Assembly (NCBI GenBank): GCA_964478995.1
Contig: CAYZJY010000048.1
Coordinates: forward strand, 1-14,810
From: NZWG01 sp964478995
Lineage (GTDB): Bacteria > Fidelibacterota > Marinisomatia > Marinisomatales > UBA1611
Reading direction: 5' to 3'
Length of the DNA: 14,810 nucleotides
Shown here: positions 6,181-14,307 of the stretch, in pieces
How the letters are laid out: the number at the start of each line of letters is the position of its first letter
Numbering within the stretch: the stretch's first letter is position 1
Made by a program: the position numbers and the translations under genes
Notes under the pieces: generated by a model
What the model was told of the DNA's origin: nothing
Seen by the model: the letters and a program-made list of their open reading frames with translations, nothing else
The model's database searches: none

Positions 6181-9100
6181 TGCAAACTGAATTTGTTCAT
6201 TTACACAATCATTCCGATTATAGTTTACTAGATGGTGCTCAACGCATTGATCAATTGGTCAATACAATCGATGATCTTAATATGGATTCAGTTGCACTTA
6301 CTGAGCACGGGAATATGTTCAGTGTGGTGCCTTATTACAAACAAGCAAAAAATGCTGGAATAAAACCGATCATCGGTTGTGAAATATATGTTGCAACAGG
6401 TTCAAGGTTTGACAAGAATCAACGTCCAGAGGGAGGCTGGGGTAACAATCACCTCATCTTACTTGCACAAAATTATGCTGGCTATAAAAATTTAATGAAA
6501 TTGGTCACTGCAGGTTATTTAGAGGGATTTTACTATCGTCCTAGGATAGACATGGAATTGTTGCGTGAATACAATGAGGGATTGATATGCATGTCTGCAT
6601 GTTTGAAAGGTGAGGTTCCAGAAAAAATGCTTCGAGGTGATTATGACGGAGCAAAAAAAACCGCCATTCAATTTTCAGAAATTTTTGAGGATCGATATTA
6701 TTTAGAGATTCAAAACCATGGTATCCCGGAAGAAGAAGCAAACATAAAGAACATGAAGAAACTTTCATTGGATTTGGGTTTACCCCTTGTTTGTACCAAT
6801 GATGCACACTACGCCAAGCAAGACCATTGGGAAGCACATGACATACATATTTGCTTAGGAACTGGCAAAGAACGTAGTGATCCAAAACGATTGCGATATG
6901 CTACTCCAGAATTTTATTTTAAATCACAAGATGAAATGCATCGTTTGTTTAAAGAGTTTCCAGAGGCACTTGAAAACACAAGAAAAATTGCTGATAGCAT
7001 TGATCTTACCTTGCCCATGGGTGAGTCTCATCTACCCAATTTCCCGATCCCGGAGTCTGCAACAACAGAAGACCCTGATGAATACCTGAGACAATTAACC
7101 AAATCTGGTGCAGAATCTTTCTATGGAGAACTCTCTCCAAATATCCAAAAACGAATTGATCATGAACTTAAGGTAATCAAGAATATGGGATTTGCAGGTT
7201 ATTTTTTGATTACTGCTGATTTTGTAAAATATGCAAAGGATTCAAAAATCCCAGTAGGACCTGGAAGGGGTTCAGCGGCAGGTAGTATTGTATCCTATGC
7301 TTTGGGTATTACAAGCATCGACCCCCTTAAACATGACCTTCTTTTCGAGAGATTTTTGAACCCTGATCGGATTAGCATGCCTGATATTGATATAGATTTT
7401 TGCATAGAACGTCGCGGCGAAGTAATAAACTACATAAAAGACCAATATGGTGAGGAGTCCGTTACCCAGATCATTACTTTTGGAAAAATGAAAGCAAAGC
7501 AAGTAGTTAGAGATGTCGGAAGGGTGATGGGATATTCTTTTTCTGAGGTTGACAAGATTGCTAAAGCAATTCCAAATGAATTGAATATAACATTAGAAAA
7601 AGCATTGGAAAAAAGCCCAGAATTATCAGAAATGGCTGATGGTGATTACAAGGAATTGATGGAACATTCGAAAGTCCTTGAGGGTATGAATCGCCATGCA
7701 TCTATCCATGCGGCAGGCGTGGTCATTGCCCCTGGAGAACTAACAGACTATGTCCCATTGTACAAGTCTAGCACAGACGATATTACTAGCCAGTATGATA
7801 TGAAAGGACTAGAAGAATTGGGGCTGTTAAAAATGGATTTTTTAGGATTACGCAATCTTACAGTTATTGATAAAGCAATAAAGTTGATTGAAGNNNNNNN
7901 NNNNNNNNNNNNNNNNNNNNNNNNNNNNNNNNNNNNNNNNNNNNNNNNNNNNNNNNNNNNNNNNNNNNNNNNNNNNNNNNNNNNNNNNNNNNNAATAAGA
8001 TTCTCTATACCCATCCTCTTATGGAACCTATTTTAAAAGAGACCTATGGAATTATTGTCTATCAAGAGCAGGTGATGCAGATTGCACATGAGATAGCAGG
8101 GTTTACATTGGCTGAAGCAGATATCATGCGACGAGCCATGGGAAAAAAAATCAAATCATTGATGGATGAGTTAGCAATAAAATTTGTTGATGGTGCTGAG
8201 AAAAAGGGTATAAAAAAGAATAAGGCAGAGGAAATATTTTCATTGATCGAAAAATTTGCTCAATATGGTTTTAATAAAAGTCACTCCACAGCGTATGCTT
8301 ATGTTGCATATCAAACGGCATGGTTAAAAGTGCATTATCCAGCTGAATTCATGAGTGCAAATTTGACCAGTGAAATGGGTAGCATTGATCGAATCGTTGT
8401 TTTAATAAATGAATGTAAGAAGATGGGAATAGAAGTAAGGCCACCTGATATCAATGTTTCATACGAGGATTTTAGACCAATAGACTCTAAGACAATCTCT
8501 TATGGATTGAATGCAATCAAGAATGTCGGATCGAAAGCTCTTGAGATTATTATTAATGAAAGAGTAGAAAATGGTCCTTATAATACTCTTTTTGACATTT
8601 GCTCTCGAGTAGAACAACAAAAGGTAAATAAACGAGTTCTCGAAAGTTTGGTCTTTTCTGGAAGTTTTGATGGTCTTGAAGGGAATAGAGCACAAAAATT
8701 TGAGGCTATCGATCTTGCAATCAAATATGGTCAAAAAATGCAACAGGAAACTGATAGAAACCAGTTTGACCTTTTTGGAGTGGGCAACGAGAAAGATCAG
8801 TTGATAAAAAAACCGATCTTAAGTAAAACTGAGGAATGGTCAGAAAAAGAATCATTATCCAAAGAGATGGATGTTTTAGGTCTATATGTATCTGGACACC
8901 CTTTATTGGAACACTCTGAAGACCTAGAAGAATTCACAACAGTATCATTTGAAGAAGGTCAAGAGTTCTCAAAGAATGATACAGTTTTTGTTGGTGGCAT
9001 GATCACAAAGATTGTTAGGCGTTTTGATAAGCGTAATAGAGAAATGGCCTTTTTTGATATGGACTGCCTAGGTGGCCATGCTGAAATCGTTGTATTTAGT

Positions 9101-9481
9101 GATTGTTACCAATCGTATGGGAATCTTATTGAAGAAGGAAATGTGGTTTTTGTTAAAGGCAAACCATCAGAGACCTCTGATTTTTCAGATCTAAAGATTT
9201 TATCCGATGAAATAATTTCAGTTGATAATGTAAGAACCCGCTTGTCTCAATGCTTGAATATTAAATTCCCTTCAGGAGAAGTTGAATCAAAGGATATCGA
9301 TGAATTGATGGATATATCAAAATCAAACCCGGGTGACTGTAAGTTATTATTTCATCTACCGAATTCAAATTCTCCTAAGCCATTGAAAGTACTGGCACAC
9401 AATGTCAATGTATCAACTGAGATTTCCTTTATTAAGCATTTGAGAAGAAAATACGGTAAAGATAACGTTTGGATTGATTGA
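6180..9481 (+). CDS. dnaE: DNA polymerase III alpha subunit, interrupted by assembly gap
   Basis: The replicative DNA polymerase catalytic subunit. Residues 1-571 lie before the N run. They hold the PHP domain (H7, H9, E42-H43, E68, H91, D208, H210 visible as candidate metal ligands), the GPGRGSAAGSIVSYALG motif, the catalytic pair D402 and D404 in PDIDIDF, and the third catalytic aspartate D553 in KMDFLGLR. After the gap the frame resumes at 7994 with NKILYTHPLMEPILKETYGIIVYQEQ, so the ATG at 8021 is internal and not a new gene. Then follow a helix-hairpin-helix region (YGLNAIKNVGSKA), a QFDLF clamp-binding motif at 8762-8776, and an OB fold (about 8980-9170). The 571 + 495 residues seen plus about 80-95 missing give about 1150, normal for DnaE. 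The true gap must be 2 modulo 3 bases, so the apparent frameshift is an artefact. The stop TGA overlaps the dtd start. Confidence 0.96.
7894..7993. other. Assembly gap of 100 N within dnaE
   Basis: Exactly 100 N, a placeholder for an unknown length. By comparison with the family it should hold the GVFQLES and RPGP portion of the polymerase core, roughly 240-290 bases. Confidence 0.99.
8762..8776 (+). other. Sliding-clamp binding motif QFDLF in DnaE
   Basis: The five codons spell QFDLF followed by Gly, matching the QxxLF/QxDMF consensus of the internal beta-clamp contact of DnaE. It lies between the helix-hairpin-helix and OB regions, where that contact is known in E. coli. Confidence 0.7.
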
Positions 9482-9924
9482 TGCTTGCTGTTGTTCAACG
9501 GGTTTCTAGAGCCAATGTTAGAGTTAAAGAAAATATAGTTGGTGAAATTGATGGAGGATTGGTCATTCTATTGGGAATTGAGAAAGGAGATGATGAAAAA
9601 GATGCAACGTCTCTTGCTCACAAAATATCAAAATTAAGAATGTTCAATGATGATAATGATAAAATGAATCTTTCAATACTGGATGTCAACGGCGCAGCTC
9701 TTGTGATCAGTCAGTTCACACTTTGTGCGGATACTAAAAAAGGTAGGAGGCCGAGTTTCTTGAATGCAGAATCCCCTAATTTAAGTAATAATCTATATGA
9801 ATTATTTAAGACCTTATTAATTAAGAATGGTCTTCAAGTACAGTCGGGTGAATTTGGTGCAATGATGGATGTACAGTTGGTCAATAATGGGCCAGTAACA
9901 TTTATTTTGAATAGCAATACATAG
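9481..9924 (+). CDS. dtd: D-aminoacyl-tRNA deacylase
   Basis: A 147-residue DTD enzyme that hydrolyses D-aminoacyl-tRNA and so recycles tRNA mischarged with D-amino acids. The two active-site signatures are present: SQFTLCADTKKGRRPSF in the middle and NNGPVTFIL at the C terminus (the Gly-cisPro motif). The N terminus MLAVVQRVSRANVRV is typical, which supports ATG 9481 over an in-frame TTG one codon upstream. The ATG shares one base with the dnaE stop (TGATG), implying coupled translation. Length is normal for the family. Confidence 0.95.
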   Translation: MLAVVQRVSRANVRVKENIVGEIDGGLVILLGIEKGDDEKDATSLAHKISKLRMFNDDNDKMNLSILDVNGAALVISQFTLCADTKKGRRPSFLNAESPNLSNNLYELFKTLLIKNGLQVQSGEFGAMMDVQLVNNGPVTFILNSNT

Positions 9925-9934
9925 CTTATGTTTG

Positions 9935-9964
9935 TTGAAGCGGTATGCAGATCAGAATGATAAT
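9935..9964 (+). promoter_or_regulatory. Possible sigma-70-type promoter before the B12-domain gene
   Basis: TTGAAG (9935-9940) and GATAAT (9959-9964, preceded by T) are separated by 18 bases and match four and five of the six consensus positions. A transcript would start near 9971, about 38 bases before the ATG at 10009, in the 84-base space after dtd. In AT-rich DNA such matches arise easily. Confidence 0.3.
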
Positions 9965-10008
9965 CTTGATTATGAAGTACAAAATCACACTATTAACTTT
10001 TACAGCAT

Positions 10009-10413
10009 ATGGAACGTAAGTTAAGAATTGTTATGGCTAAACCAGGCCTTGATGGGCATGACAGAGGAATAAAGGTGCTTGCTTCTGCGTATAGAGATGC
10101 AGGAATGGAGGTAATATATCTAGGACTTCGCCAAACACCTGAGATGATTGTCTCCTCAGCACTTCAAGAAGATGCAGATGTCATTGCACTTTCAAGTCTT
10201 AACAATGCCCATAACACGATTTTTCTCAATGTCCTTGACCTGATGAAAGATAAAGGATTGGATAATGTCTTGCTTGTTGGAGGTGGAATCATTCCTAAAA
10301 AAGACATGGAGACCCTTGAAAAATTGGGAGTTGGAAAACTATTTGGACCTGGGACTCCAGTTCAAACAACCATAGACTATATCACAGATTGGGTTGAGTC
10401 TAATCGGCGATAA
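10009..10413 (+). CDS. Cobalamin-binding small subunit, methylmalonyl-CoA mutase type
   Basis: A 134-residue stand-alone B12-binding domain. It carries the full base-off/His-on signature: DxHxxG as D15-G-H17-D-R-G20 (H17 is the cobalt ligand), the SxLxxxH stretch in LSSLNNAHNTIF, and the GG loop in LLVGGGIIPKKD. It ends with KLFGPGTPVQTTIDYI, as in methylmalonyl-CoA mutase C-terminal domains. With a separate large catalytic subunit it would interconvert methylmalonyl-CoA and succinyl-CoA in propionate metabolism. The large subunit is not in this window, so another acyl-CoA mutase (for example isobutyryl- or ethylmalonyl-CoA type) is possible. It starts with ATG after an 84-base space, and the next gene starts one base after its stop. 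Confidence 0.9.
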   Translation: MERKLRIVMAKPGLDGHDRGIKVLASAYRDAGMEVIYLGLRQTPEMIVSSALQEDADVIALSSLNNAHNTIFLNVLDLMKDKGLDNVLLVGGGIIPKKDMETLEKLGVGKLFGPGTPVQTTIDYITDWVESNRR

Positions 10414-10414
10414 A

Positions 10415-11131
10415 ATGAATTTTAATAATCAAATAGAATTAGAACTTTATTTTGCCGATCATTTTGATACAATTTTATTTCCAGTTCTTGCAGATATGTA
10501 TTTTGAACAAAATGATTTGAGGCGAGCTAGAAAAGTATGTGACATAGGATTAAAACATCATTCCAATGACCCCTCTGGTTTATATGTATTAGCGAAAATT
10601 GAAAAGGAAGAGGGTGACCTAAAGAAAGCTGAAAAATTATTAGAAAGAGTTTTATTGTATGCCCACGATCATTTAGCTGCAGCAGAGACGTTATGTGAGA
10701 TACAAACTGTGCTTGGTAGGGCCACAAATAGACTACTGAGGTCTTGGAAACATGTCCTAGAATTAGACCCAAGTCACGAAACAGCACAACACTTCATTGA
10801 TAAGGTTAATGGTCAAGATAAACAATCAAAACCAAAGGCCACATCAAAGCATGCTGGCGATGAGGATAAGAAAAGTTCTAAACAGAAAATAGAATCTCAT
10901 CAAAAAAATGTCTCACCTTCTGACACTGCAGTTCATGAATTAAGTGAACCTTTGAAAGTGAGCTCACGCCTTGCCACTTTTACACTTGTTTCTGTCTTAA
11001 AAAATCAAGGATTGTTCTCACAAGCACTTGAGGTGTTAGATGCATTGGAAGCCAAGGGGGAAAGCCAAGAATCAATTTCACTTGAGAGGGACACTATTCA
11101 AACATTGATTGAAAGGTCAAAAAGGGATTAA
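10415..11131 (+). CDS. TPR-repeat protein of unknown function
   Basis: A 238-residue, apparently soluble protein. Residues 17-120 form about three tetratricopeptide-like helical pairs (ADMYFEQNDLRRARKVCDIGL, LAKIEKEEGDLKKAEKLLERVL, then a weaker unit ending in HVLELDPSHETA). Residues about 125-165 are a Lys/Ser/Gln-rich, probably disordered linker. The C-terminal segment from about 175 (SSRLATFTLVSVLKNQGLFSQALEVLDALEAKG) resembles a further helical repeat. No signal peptide or membrane segment is seen. TPR proteins act as protein-binding scaffolds; no specific partner can be named. I chose ATG 10415, one base after the preceding stop, over an upstream in-frame TTG at 10394 that would overlap the B12 gene. 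The next gene begins seven bases (six intervening) after its stop. Confidence 0.85.
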   Translation: MNFNNQIELELYFADHFDTILFPVLADMYFEQNDLRRARKVCDIGLKHHSNDPSGLYVLAKIEKEEGDLKKAEKLLERVLLYAHDHLAAAETLCEIQTVLGRATNRLLRSWKHVLELDPSHETAQHFIDKVNGQDKQSKPKATSKHAGDEDKKSSKQKIESHQKNVSPSDTAVHELSEPLKVSSRLATFTLVSVLKNQGLFSQALEVLDALEAKGESQESISLERDTIQTLIERSKRD

Positions 11132-11137
11132 TCTAAC

Positions 11138-12220
11138 ATGAGCGATACAATTTATTCTAAAAGGCAAACTAACCTTATCAAGGTGTTGGGTGACAAAGGC
11201 TTAGATGGAATTCTAATAACGAACTTGACCAATATTAAATATATTTGTGGTTTTACTGGGTCTGCTGCATCCTGTCTAGTAACACCAAACGGACAATATT
11301 TTATTACTGACGGACGTTATATAGAACAATCAAAAGCACAAGTTAAAGGATTTGAGATATTTATTGATATGAGTTCACATTTCGCACAGATCAAACAAAA
11401 TGACTTAATGCCTAATGACCTTAATCTTGCTTTTGAAGGTGACCATATGAGTTACGCCCAATATGAAAACATGAAAGAGATGTTTCCCAATACAAATTGG
11501 GAGAACATGTCAATGATCCTTGAAGACCTTGCTTCGGTAAAAGATGAGTATGAGTTAAATTGTTTTAGGACTGCAGTAGAGGTCACTGATAAAGTGTATG
11601 AAGAGATTCTCCCAATGTTACGCCCAGGGTTTTCTGAAAAAGATGTAGCAAATGCCATGGTCTCTAAATATCGAGAATATGCAGAGAGCGAGGCCTATTC
11701 ACCAATTGTAGCAACCGGTCCAAATGGCGCTCTCCCGCATGCTATTCCAACAGATAGACAGTTTCAAAATGGAGACTTTGTTGTGATCGATGCAGCAGCA
11801 AAATATGGAGGATACCATGCTGACATGACCCGGACACCTGTTGTTGGTGCATCCACATCAAAACATGAAGAGATCTATTCAATAGTAAAAGAAGCTCAAC
11901 AACGGGGTTGTGATATTGCAAAGGCAGGAGTCCCTTGTAAAGAGGTAGATGCTGCCACACGTGATTACATTACAGAAATGGGATATGGTGAATATTATAC
12001 ACATGGTACTGGACATGGTCTAGGTTTGGAGATTCATACCTCTCCAAGATTTAATCCTCAAAGTGAACAGATATTAGAAAAAAATAATGTTATGACCATC
12101 GAACCAGGTATTTACCTTGCTGGATGGGGAGGTGTCCGAATAGAGGATGATGTGATTATAGGTAATGGAGGATGTGAAATTCTTAATAAAACAACAAAGG
12201 AACTTGTTGTCTTAAACTAG
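11138..12220 (+). CDS. M24-family aminopeptidase, Xaa-Pro type
   Basis: A 360-residue metallopeptidase that probably removes N-terminal residues ahead of proline from peptides in the cytoplasm. The N-terminal creatinase-like domain (residues about 5-130, with ITNLTNIKYICGFTGSAA) is followed by the pita-bread catalytic domain. All five metal ligands are visible: D218 (VVIDAAAKYGG), D229 (YHADMTRT), H293 (HGTGHGLGL), E322 (MTIEPGIYL) and E336 (VRIEDDVII). H289 and the GxGHGxGxxxHxxP context match the small proline-peptidase group rather than methionine aminopeptidase, which usually lacks the N-terminal domain. The gene follows the TPR gene closely. A 118-base non-coding stretch follows it. Confidence 0.92.
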   Translation: MSDTIYSKRQTNLIKVLGDKGLDGILITNLTNIKYICGFTGSAASCLVTPNGQYFITDGRYIEQSKAQVKGFEIFIDMSSHFAQIKQNDLMPNDLNLAFEGDHMSYAQYENMKEMFPNTNWENMSMILEDLASVKDEYELNCFRTAVEVTDKVYEEILPMLRPGFSEKDVANAMVSKYREYAESEAYSPIVATGPNGALPHAIPTDRQFQNGDFVVIDAAAKYGGYHADMTRTPVVGASTSKHEEIYSIVKEAQQRGCDIAKAGVPCKEVDAATRDYITEMGYGEYYTHGTGHGLGLEIHTSPRFNPQSEQILEKNNVMTIEPGIYLAGWGGVRIEDDVIIGNGGCEILNKTTKELVVLN

Positions 12221-12338
12221 ATTTTATTTAAAATCAGTTATCCAATATTTTAAAAAATATAGCACCATTTTCCATTATTTAATATTCTGAGTCTATTCTT
12301 TGTAGCCTCGTATTCAACAACACCTGATTTATAGCGAA
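12221..12338. other. 118-base non-coding stretch between aminopeptidase and methyltransferase
   Basis: The longest gene-free sequence in the window. It contains short AT-only palindromes (GATTTT...AAAATC at about 12219-12234 and ATATTTTAAAAAATAT near 12245-12262) without GC pairs or a following T-tract. It probably holds the promoter of the methyltransferase-peptidase run, but I cannot point to a convincing -35/-10 pair. Confidence 0.4.
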
Positions 12339-13070
12339 ATGAATATTTATTCTATGCCAGATCTCTACGATGCGATTCACAAAAATTATAATTGGGATAT
12401 CGAGTTACTTAGAACAGTTGCCAGTAGAAGAAGTGGCTCCGTACTAGAACTTGCCTCGGGTACGGGTAGGCTTACGAAATGTATTCTTGATCTAGGTTTA
12501 GACTATACTGGTTTGGAACTAAGTAAAGAATTTCTAGAAGTAGCTAAAAAGAAATATGCGGATCAAGCCCGCTTTGTTTTAGGAGACATGTGCGATTTCA
12601 AGTTAGACATGGAATTCAATTTTATTTTTATTGGTTTTAATTCTTTTTTACATAACCTTACACTTATTGATGCAAAAAATTGTTTGAGATGTGTTAATAA
12701 GCATCTTGAAGTTGAAGGAAAATTTTTATTGTCAATTTTTATTCCAGACCCTTCTTTTCTTTATAGGGATTCAAAAACGCTTCACCCAGCCACATCTTTT
12801 TTTCAATACAAGAATACCAAGTGTCGGATCATGGAATCCAATGAATACGATGATAAGTCGCAGATCAATGAATTGACATGGTATTTGGAAAAAAATGGTC
12901 AGATCATGCCTGATGAATACCACTATGGCATGCGGATGTACTATCCACATGAAATGGATATATTATTAGGTGAGTCTAATTTTAGGATTGAAGATAAAAT
13001 TGGTAATTATGATGGATCGCCGATGGATGCGAAAAGTGGAATGCAGATTTATATATGTGGAAAAAGTTGA
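12339..13070 (+). CDS. Class I SAM-dependent methyltransferase
   Basis: A 243-residue protein with a Rossmann-type methyltransferase core. Motif I is VLELASGTGRLT (glycine-rich loop at residues 37-44), the acidic residue ending strand 2 is in YTGLELSKEF, and a GDMCDFKLD segment sits where the adenine-contacting motif is expected. The C-terminal half has a beta-rich region (YYPHEMDILLGESNFRIEDKIGNYDGSP) as in many small-molecule or lipid methyltransferases. The substrate is not recognisable. The first gene of a tight run with the glycosylase (4 bases after its stop), HAD and peptidase genes; no clear ribosome binding site precedes the ATG. Confidence 0.85.
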   Translation: MNIYSMPDLYDAIHKNYNWDIELLRTVASRRSGSVLELASGTGRLTKCILDLGLDYTGLELSKEFLEVAKKKYADQARFVLGDMCDFKLDMEFNFIFIGFNSFLHNLTLIDAKNCLRCVNKHLEVEGKFLLSIFIPDPSFLYRDSKTLHPATSFFQYKNTKCRIMESNEYDDKSQINELTWYLEKNGQIMPDEYHYGMRMYYPHEMDILLGESNFRIEDKIGNYDGSPMDAKSGMQIYICGKS

Positions 13071-13074
13071 ACTT

Positions 13075-13689
13075 GTGAATATTGATCATTCCATAAAGCA
13101 GTTAAAAAAAATAGATCCTGATCTTAAGAGGTTGCTCAATGCTTTTAAGATTGATAACCTACTGCCAGAACAAAACTATTTTAAGTCATTGACCCGTTCT
13201 ATTATATACCAACAACTAACTGGGACCTCTGCAAAAGCGATACATGATAGGTTTATTGCTATTTATGACAATGATATATATCCAACACCAAAAGAAGTTT
13301 TATCAACAAAATTGGAATCCCTACACTCTATTGGCCTATCCAAGTTTAAAGCACAGTATGTTCATAACGTAGCTGAGGCATTCATTGAAGACCCCATTAA
13401 GTATGAAACCCTTGATCAAAAAAAAGACGACGATGTTATTGATATATTAACAGAGGTCAAGGGAGTGGGATTATGGACTGCGCAAATGTTTCTTATGTTT
13501 ACATTAAATCGTCCTGATATTTTTCCAGCAACTGACCTAGCACTGCAAAAAGGATTTCAATGTTATTTTGACCTTGATCAGTTGCCAAAAGTAAATGAGA
13601 TGGTTGAAAGGTCTCAAAAATGGAGACCACATAGAACAACAGTAAGTCTATTTTTTTGGAGAATTTTAGAAGGGCCATTTGAGTGGTAG
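13075..13689 (+). CDS. HhH-GPD DNA glycosylase, AlkA-like 3-methyladenine type
   Basis: A 204-residue base-excision repair glycosylase that probably removes alkylated purines such as 3-methyladenine. The helix-hairpin-helix is LTEVKGVGLWTAQMFLMF, followed by the catalytic aspartate D154 in FPATDLALQKG. The upstream SIIYQQLTGTSAKAI is also typical of AlkA/MAG-type enzymes. No FeS-cluster cysteines are seen, which argues against the endonuclease III and MutY branches. I chose GTG at 13075, just after the methyltransferase stop. The frame is open further upstream to an ATG at 12970, but that would put 100 bases inside the methyltransferase and add non-conserved sequence; another GTG lies at 13057. 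Confidence 0.88.
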   Translation: MNIDHSIKQLKKIDPDLKRLLNAFKIDNLLPEQNYFKSLTRSIIYQQLTGTSAKAIHDRFIAIYDNDIYPTPKEVLSTKLESLHSIGLSKFKAQYVHNVAEAFIEDPIKYETLDQKKDDDVIDILTEVKGVGLWTAQMFLMFTLNRPDIFPATDLALQKGFQCYFDLDQLPKVNEMVERSQKWRPHRTTVSLFFWRILEGPFEW

Positions 13690-13690
13690 C

Positions 13691-14305
13691 ATGATTAAAA
13701 CTATTTTTTTTGATATTGGTGGAGTATTGATTGACATACACCCAGAAAGAACATATCAATATATAAGTGATTCTGCGGACCTAGATATCAACACGGTAAA
13801 AGAATTATTTCCTTGGGGTGTTCATGACAAATATGAAAGAGGCATGATTAATAATGAAGATTGGTTTATTGCTTATAAAGAAGCACTTCCACAACCATGT
13901 TGTTTGAAAAGTTCAGATTTTTGGAATGCATGGAGAATACTATTAGGAGAAGAAAAAAATACGATCAAGATATTAGAAGACCTTAATAATAATTATTCCA
14001 TATGGTTATTATCAAATACTAACCCCAAACATGTCCAGGATGAGATAGAAAAAAGATATTTATTTCCTAGGCTAGTTAATGGAGCCGTATATTCATTTGA
14101 TGTAGGTGTTAGAAAACCAGAGAAAAAGATTTATGAAATAGCAATGCAGAAAGCAGATGCTAAACCTCAAGAATGCCTTTTTATTGATGATCTCTTAGAA
14201 AATATCCAAGCAGCAAAACAAGTTGGAATAAAAGGAATACACTTCAGATCTTCTAAACAATTAAAACAGGAGTTAGTCCACTTAGGAATAAATAACGAAT
14301 ACTAA
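13691..14305 (+). CDS. HAD-superfamily hydrolase, subfamily IA
   Basis: A 204-residue haloacid-dehalogenase-like phosphatase. Motif I is FFDIGGVLID with nucleophile D8; position +2, normally Asp in phosphatases, is Gly10, a variant also seen in YihX-like members. Motif II is the serine in LLSNTNPKH, motif III the lysine in VRKPEKKIYEIA, and motif IV the DD pair in ECLFIDDLLENIQAAKQVGI. The helical cap lies between motifs I and II (about residues 17-90). Substrate is unknown; sugar phosphates or nucleotides are the usual ones. ATG 13691 lies one base after the glycosylase stop; an in-frame TTG at 13679 would overlap that gene and is less likely. Confidence 0.9.
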   Translation: MIKTIFFDIGGVLIDIHPERTYQYISDSADLDINTVKELFPWGVHDKYERGMINNEDWFIAYKEALPQPCCLKSSDFWNAWRILLGEEKNTIKILEDLNNNYSIWLLSNTNPKHVQDEIEKRYLFPRLVNGAVYSFDVGVRKPEKKIYEIAMQKADAKPQECLFIDDLLENIQAAKQVGIKGIHFRSSKQLKQELVHLGINNEY

Positions 14306-14307
14306 TT

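Noticed and set aside
8021..8023. A separate gene starting at ATG 8021
   Set aside because: The same frame is open from 7994 and encodes conserved DnaE residues before this ATG; it is the second half of dnaE after the N run.
9960..9973. ATAATC-TT-GATTAT palindrome as a terminator or operator
   Set aside because: Only six weak pairs with a two-base loop, no GC-rich stem and no T-tract; expected often in AT-rich DNA.
12219..12262. AT-only palindromes after the aminopeptidase as terminators
   Set aside because: No GC pairs and no trailing T-run, so termination is not supported.
12970..13074. ATG at 12970 as the glycosylase start
   Set aside because: It would overlap the methyltransferase by 101 bases and adds an N terminus with no similarity to the family; GTG at 13075 fits the spacing after the previous stop.
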